Assembly (NCBI GenBank): GCA_963573315.1
Contig: OY752141.1
Coordinates: 2,604,001-2,668,000, forward strand
Source: Entomortierella parvispora
Lineage: Eukaryota > Mortierellomycota > Mortierellomycetes > Mortierellales > Mortierellaceae
DNA length: 64,000 nt
Direction of reading: 5' to 3'
Shown one piece after another: positions 60,495-64,000 of this stretch. The first letter of the stretch is position 1, and every line of letters begins with the position of its first letter. The position numbers and the translations under genes were made by a program. A model generated the notes under the pieces. That model searched no databases and was not told the DNA's origin. It saw only the letters and a list, made by a program, of their open reading frames with translations.

Positions 60495-61926
60495 ATGGCC
60501 CCCACCAACACTGCTAACCTTGTGGTCATCGTCACCGGCTGCGATACCGGCTTTGGCTCAGAAATCGTCGAGGATCTCTACCAGCGCGGCGGCTATACCG
60601 TGTACGCCACCTGCCTGACCGAGCAGGCCGTCGTCAACTACAACGCCAAGCAATCCTCCCGCCTTCGCGCTCTTCAGGTCGATGTCACCAAACAGGATGA
60701 TGTCAACCGACTTCGTGCCCAAGTCGAGGAGGAATGTCCTCAGGGCGTCTACTGCGTCTTGAACAACGCTGGTAGGAAGCATGGACGACTGACAACAAAA
60801 CGCGCAATCAATTCATTGAATCTGTACAAAACGAAACCGCGTCCACTGACATAAAAGTTGATATTGACACTGGTGCTTTAGGTATCTTTGCCGGTGGATT
60901 CTTTGACTTTGCTTCGGAGGACAGCTTCCAGGTAAAACGATCGCACCGAAAAACCAGTTTTTCTTTAGCGCGTATTTTTTTTTTTCTTGGACAGGCTCAA
61001 CAAAAATTAGTGGCGTTCACTTTGGCAAGATCATTATAACCGATATCTCGCAGGGTGGTATCCAAGGATACATACTACAACCAAAAGATGTCCTGGATCA
61101 TGTCCCCGCTGCTTGACACATCGTCTTTACGGGCAAACACATTCACCTTGACTTTTTTTTTTTTCATTTTCATTTTTTTTTTTTTTTGTTGGGGGTGGAA
61201 CATTGAAAAAAGTTCACTCCGACCGCAATGCAACGGAAGGTCTAGACTGGTATCGGCTAACCGCATCCGTTTTTTTGTTTCTTGTTTCCTTGTGGTTAGA
61301 AAATGATGGACGTCAACTACATGGGTATCATTCGCATCACCAAGGCCTTGATCCCAAGCTTGCGCATCTTTGCAAAGTCTCGTCATACCGCACAGGGAAA
61401 ACATTTGCCTCGCGCTCGTCTCCTCAGCATCACCTCCGTGGCTGGTCGCGCTAACCCTCCAGGCCATGGAGGTTACAACGCCTCCAAGCACGCGGCCGAG
61501 TCTATCATGGATACACTTCGTGTCGAATTGGCCCCTTGGGAGATTGATGTGTGCATGTTGGAGCCCTTTTACGCAAAGACGCCTCTTGTCGCGGCAGCTC
61601 ATGCTGTTTTGGAACGTGTCTGGAAGGAGTCTGATTTGTCCACCCAAAAGATGTATGGACCCAAGTTCATCCAGGGCGTCAAGGCCCATTCAGAGGATTT
61701 ATACAAGCGCTCGATGCCCTCCAAGTGGGTTGTGGATGCGACCGTGAATGCGATCAGGAAACAGGCTGGCGCACAGAAGGCCAGAGTCCTGATTGGATTC
61801 TGGTGGGTGAGCACATTGATCCGTATCCAAGAATCGGCACCCTCTTGGTTGGTGGATTTCTTCACAAAGAGGATCATGAAGAAAACTGGGGCCTGGCCTA
61901 ATGATCCCTTCATGCTCAAGAACTAG
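60495..61926 (+). CDS. Short-chain dehydrogenase/reductase (retinol/17-beta-HSD-like)
   Basis: Exons 60495-60771, 60882-60931, 61300-61926; 317 residues. A Rossmann-fold SDR with the cofactor motif TGCDTGFG at 14-21, NNAG at 90-93, catalytic Ser152 (LLSITSVAG), and Tyr168-X3-Lys172 in YNASK. TGCDSGFG-like motifs and the overall layout point to the SDR9C group (retinol and 17-beta-hydroxysteroid dehydrogenases), usually NAD(H)-dependent with lipid or steroid substrates; the substrate here is unknown. The C-terminus is amphipathic with a Trp-rich segment that may sit on a membrane. Its stop lies 75 bases from that of the convergent hsp10 gene. Confidence 0.88.
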
Positions 61927-62001
61927 CGATCTGTTATCGCTCCTACATTTCAAAAAAATACCAGTATACCTTCATTAAAAAGTGTTTTGTTTATTTATTT
62001 T

Positions 62002-62505
62002 TTACTCGATCTTGGCCAAGATCTCAGAGTCACGGAAGAGAATGAACTCCTCGTTGTCGACCTTGACAGCGGATCCGCCATAGGCGGGCAAGAGGACCTT
62101 GTCGCCCTGCTTCAACTCTGAGGGGATGACCTTGCCCTCGGAGGTGATCAGGCCCTTTCCGACGGCGATCACAAAGCCCTCGTTCAAGGACTCTTGAGCC
62201 TTCTCGGGGATATAGAGACCGGAGGCGGTCTTTTGCATGGGCTTGATACGTTGGACGAGGACGCGATCCATCATAGGGATGACGGACTTTGAGAGCTGGG
62301 GCATGCGGAAGGCCTAGAAAATGGTGGAACAGAGTCGGGGTGACAGTTAGTGAGTGGTTGGGAGTCAGGCGTCTGGTTGTTCATCGCGAGAGATTGAAGG
62401 CGGGGTGAAGGTCAATGCCGGTAGTGTTTGCAATGGGGGGTGGGCAAGAGAAGAGTGAGACAAACAAGGAAAAGAAAGGAGGGAAAGGATGCGTCTACTC
62501 ACCAT
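62002..62505 (-). CDS. HSP10: Mitochondrial 10-kDa chaperonin (Hsp10/GroES)
   Basis: Preferred model: exon 1 is just the start codon (62505-62503), followed by GTGAGT and a 189-base intron, then 62313-62002; 104 residues beginning MAFRMPQLSKSVIPMMDRV. The rest is canonical Hsp10: LVQRIKPMQKTASGLYIPEKAQ, VIAVGKG, the GDKVLLPAYGGS cap and a final EFILFRDSEILAKIE. It caps Hsp60 in the mitochondrial matrix. The alternative is initiation at the internal ATG four codons in (62301), giving 100 residues; the strong splice sites around the first ATG favour the split version. It is divergent from the bS6m gene, start codons 224 bases apart. Confidence 0.92.
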
Positions 62506-62729
62506 TTCGAAAGGGATGTGGGGCGAGTGGGGAGTGAGTGAAGAGAGGATGGAGAGAAGTGTGCGTGTGAAGGGAATGTGTGTGCCTGGATCGGATTGAA
62601 AAGTAGCAGTCACTCCGGGGTGGCGGACAAACAACATTCATCATTCATGCATTTGTCCTTGCCCATCCTTGTCCCTTCCGCCCACTCTCCCTCTCCCTCT
62701 CTCCCTGTCTCTCTACACATACATCCATA
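62506..62729. promoter_or_regulatory. Compact divergent promoter of hsp10 and mitochondrial bS6m
   Basis: Only 224 bases separate the two start codons. The plus strand is GA/GT-rich on the left and CT-rich at about 62680-62715 on the right. I see no clear heat-shock element. Confidence 0.55.
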
Positions 62730-63671
62730 ATGGTCTTTTACGAGCTTTTTTGCATCTCCAGGACTCGCCTGGTTGAGGTACCCCTTTCAATCCCGACCTG
62801 CCTCCATCTCCAAGGACAAACAGGAGCTCAACATCGACACTGCCAGAATCCGATCTACTCGACTAATTAGCAACAATGCTCAAGGACTGGACATGATCTG
62901 GATGGTCCTGCAGAGAACAACAAAGGGATCAGAGACTGGACTGATGCGCATTTGCATCTCCAGCGACTGATCAGACTACGCTGGACACCAGATCTCCATG
63001 TCATAATGACCTAAAGCTGTAAAAAGAACTGAAGGTGCAGGCTGCACAGGGTCTGTCAACCATTGGATCGCCACGGAAGAACAGGAGTGGCATCTCTTTT
63101 CTCGACAGTATACTGGATCGCCTCACACCATAACAACAAGGACGAGACCCAATCCACATCCTGTTTGAAATATCATCTACAGGAACAAGCATTTGACATT
63201 TGAAGTCCATTCACTAACTTGTAAACCCTGCTCTCCTTAGGCCAACATCAAGGACTTGGTCAAGCAGACCTCGCTCATTGTCATGAACAAGGGAGGCGTT
63301 GTCAGGAATTTGAAGCCTTTTGGGGAGAAGCAACTGCCCTACCGTATCAGGAAACACCAAGAATATCATGTCCAAGGATAGTATGTTTTTTTTGTCCTTT
63401 TTATTGCGCTGATCTTGACCGAGTCGCTCTTGGGTTTCCACATTGTGTAGTCTCTGGAGCCTCTGTTTTAAGGCGATTTACTCATGACTTTTTTGTTACT
63501 TCCCTCCTTAGTCAATGGCTGATGCAATTTGATGCCAACCCAACAGTGGTGAATGAACTAAACAAGAAGCTCAAGGTCGACCCTCGTGTGCTCCGTCATG
63601 CCGTCATTCGCCTTGGCTCCAAGCTCGAGGATGTTGTAGCTTCGGCCGAAAAGACTGGCTCCAGGGTTTAA
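62730..63671 (+). CDS. MRP17: Mitochondrial small-subunit ribosomal protein bS6m
   Basis: Exons 62730-62777, 63241-63380, 63512-63671; 115 residues. It opens MVFYEL and has the S6-family core: GGVVRNLKPFGEKQLPYRI, a strand with WLMQFDANP, and VDPRVLRHAVIRLG, closely paralleling yeast Mrp17. Ribosomal protein bS6m sits on the platform of the mitochondrial small subunit. Its 463-base first intron is long for this window; the first exon encodes just 16 residues. All junctions are in frame. Confidence 0.92.
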
Positions 63672-63900
63672 GTGCTGCCCACAAACACATGTCTCCCACT
63701 CAAATACACGCACCCTCTGTTCTGTCAATTGTACAAAAAAATAAACTTATTGAAAACAATCAAAAAAAACGGCGGATATACAGGAGTTGTTGGTTTATTG
63801 AATTCTACAACTCTTGGGTCTTTGTCCAGAATATGGCTTGGTTGGTTCCATGTCTTTTTTGCTTTTTTTTTTTCTTTTCATATTTTTTAAGGCAGAGAGT

Positions 63901-64000
63901 CTACGTCAACTTGGAAGCCTTCTCGTACAAAGACTCGACCACATTGGCCATATTCTTCATCGTATCCAACGCGCTCTCGTATGTCTTGTCAATAGGAGTT
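63901..64000 (-). CDS. 3' end of an unidentified minus-strand gene
   Basis: The last 32 codons of an open frame end in TAG at 63903-63901; the rest lies beyond the window. The peptide is helical and amphipathic ([20 protein letters not shown], then a Lys-rich end). A single good frame with an AT-rich 3' flank supports a real gene end, but I cannot assign a family. Confidence 0.45.
   Translation of the reverse strand, partial: TPIDKTYESALDTMKNMANVVESLYEKASKLT

Noticed and set aside
1..64000. tRNA, rRNA, CRISPR arrays, biosynthetic cluster or integrated virus
   Set aside because: No cloverleaf with a T-loop consensus, no spaced direct repeats, no viral hallmark genes and no set of co-located pathway genes were seen by eye; a tRNA search program could still find something short.

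Overview
The window is nuclear DNA of a filamentous fungus of the Mortierella group (Mortierellomycotina). Genes are split by many short GT-AG introns (about 45-130 bases, a few up to 1.1 kb). Starts are preceded by pyrimidine-rich leaders on the coding strand. Several genes are of types kept in early-diverging fungi and animals but lost from yeasts (copine, ASNSD1-like protein, USP34-like protease, kinesin-6). The fatty-acid elongase at 51.9 kb has the length and sequence I recall for the Mortierella alpina MALCE1-type elongase, the strongest taxonomic clue. I see no CRISPR array, operon, intact transposon or tRNA/rRNA gene.

Layout. 0-2 kb: a CENP-B-type helix-turn-helix protein running in from outside the window (+). 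2.4-4.0 kb: a coactosin-PH domain actin-binding protein (-). 5.7-9.7 kb: coatomer beta' (-). 9.9-12.1 kb: a PWI-like/CUE-like/CCCH/Smr protein related to no-go-decay nuclease Cue2 (-), divergent from an ASNSD1-like amidotransferase/asparagine-synthetase-domain protein (12.6-15.2 kb, +). 15.5-17.3 kb: a mitochondrial fusion of an Aim32/Apd1-type [2Fe-2S] domain with an adrenodoxin-type ferredoxin (+), the most unusual gene here. 18.1-20.3 kb: Atg22-like vacuolar effluxer (+). 20.3-21.4 kb: unexplained minus-strand open frames with a good intron. 21.5-24.4 kb: Dug3-type glutamine amidotransferase (-). 24.8-30.1 kb: a kinesin-6 (-), divergent from a thioredoxin-fold protein (31.3-33.4 kb, +). 33.9-46.9 kb: a 32-exon USP34-like deubiquitinase (-). 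48.3-50.5 kb: copine (-), divergent from the ELO elongase (51.9-53.2 kb, +). 53.8-55.7 kb: a one-pass membrane LEA2-type protein (+). 55.9-59.5 kb: AP-2 alpha (-), divergent from a short-chain dehydrogenase (60.5-61.9 kb, +). 62.0-62.5 kb: mitochondrial Hsp10 (-), divergent by 224 bases from mitochondrial ribosomal protein bS6m (62.7-63.7 kb, +). 63.9-64.0 kb: the 3' end of another minus-strand gene.

Functionally this is an ordinary housekeeping neighbourhood and not a cluster. Vesicle and membrane traffic (COPI beta', AP-2 alpha, Atg22, copine), mitochondrial upkeep (Hsp10, bS6m, the Fe-S fusion), proteostasis and RNA quality control (USP34-like, Cue2-like), glutathione turnover (Dug3) and lipid synthesis (ELO) are represented without evident operon-like logic. 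Several genes are divergent pairs sharing 0.2-1.4 kb promoters. I built gene models by hand from splice consensus, reading-frame continuity and family similarity known from memory. All the multi-exon models below close in frame, but no transcript or database evidence was available.
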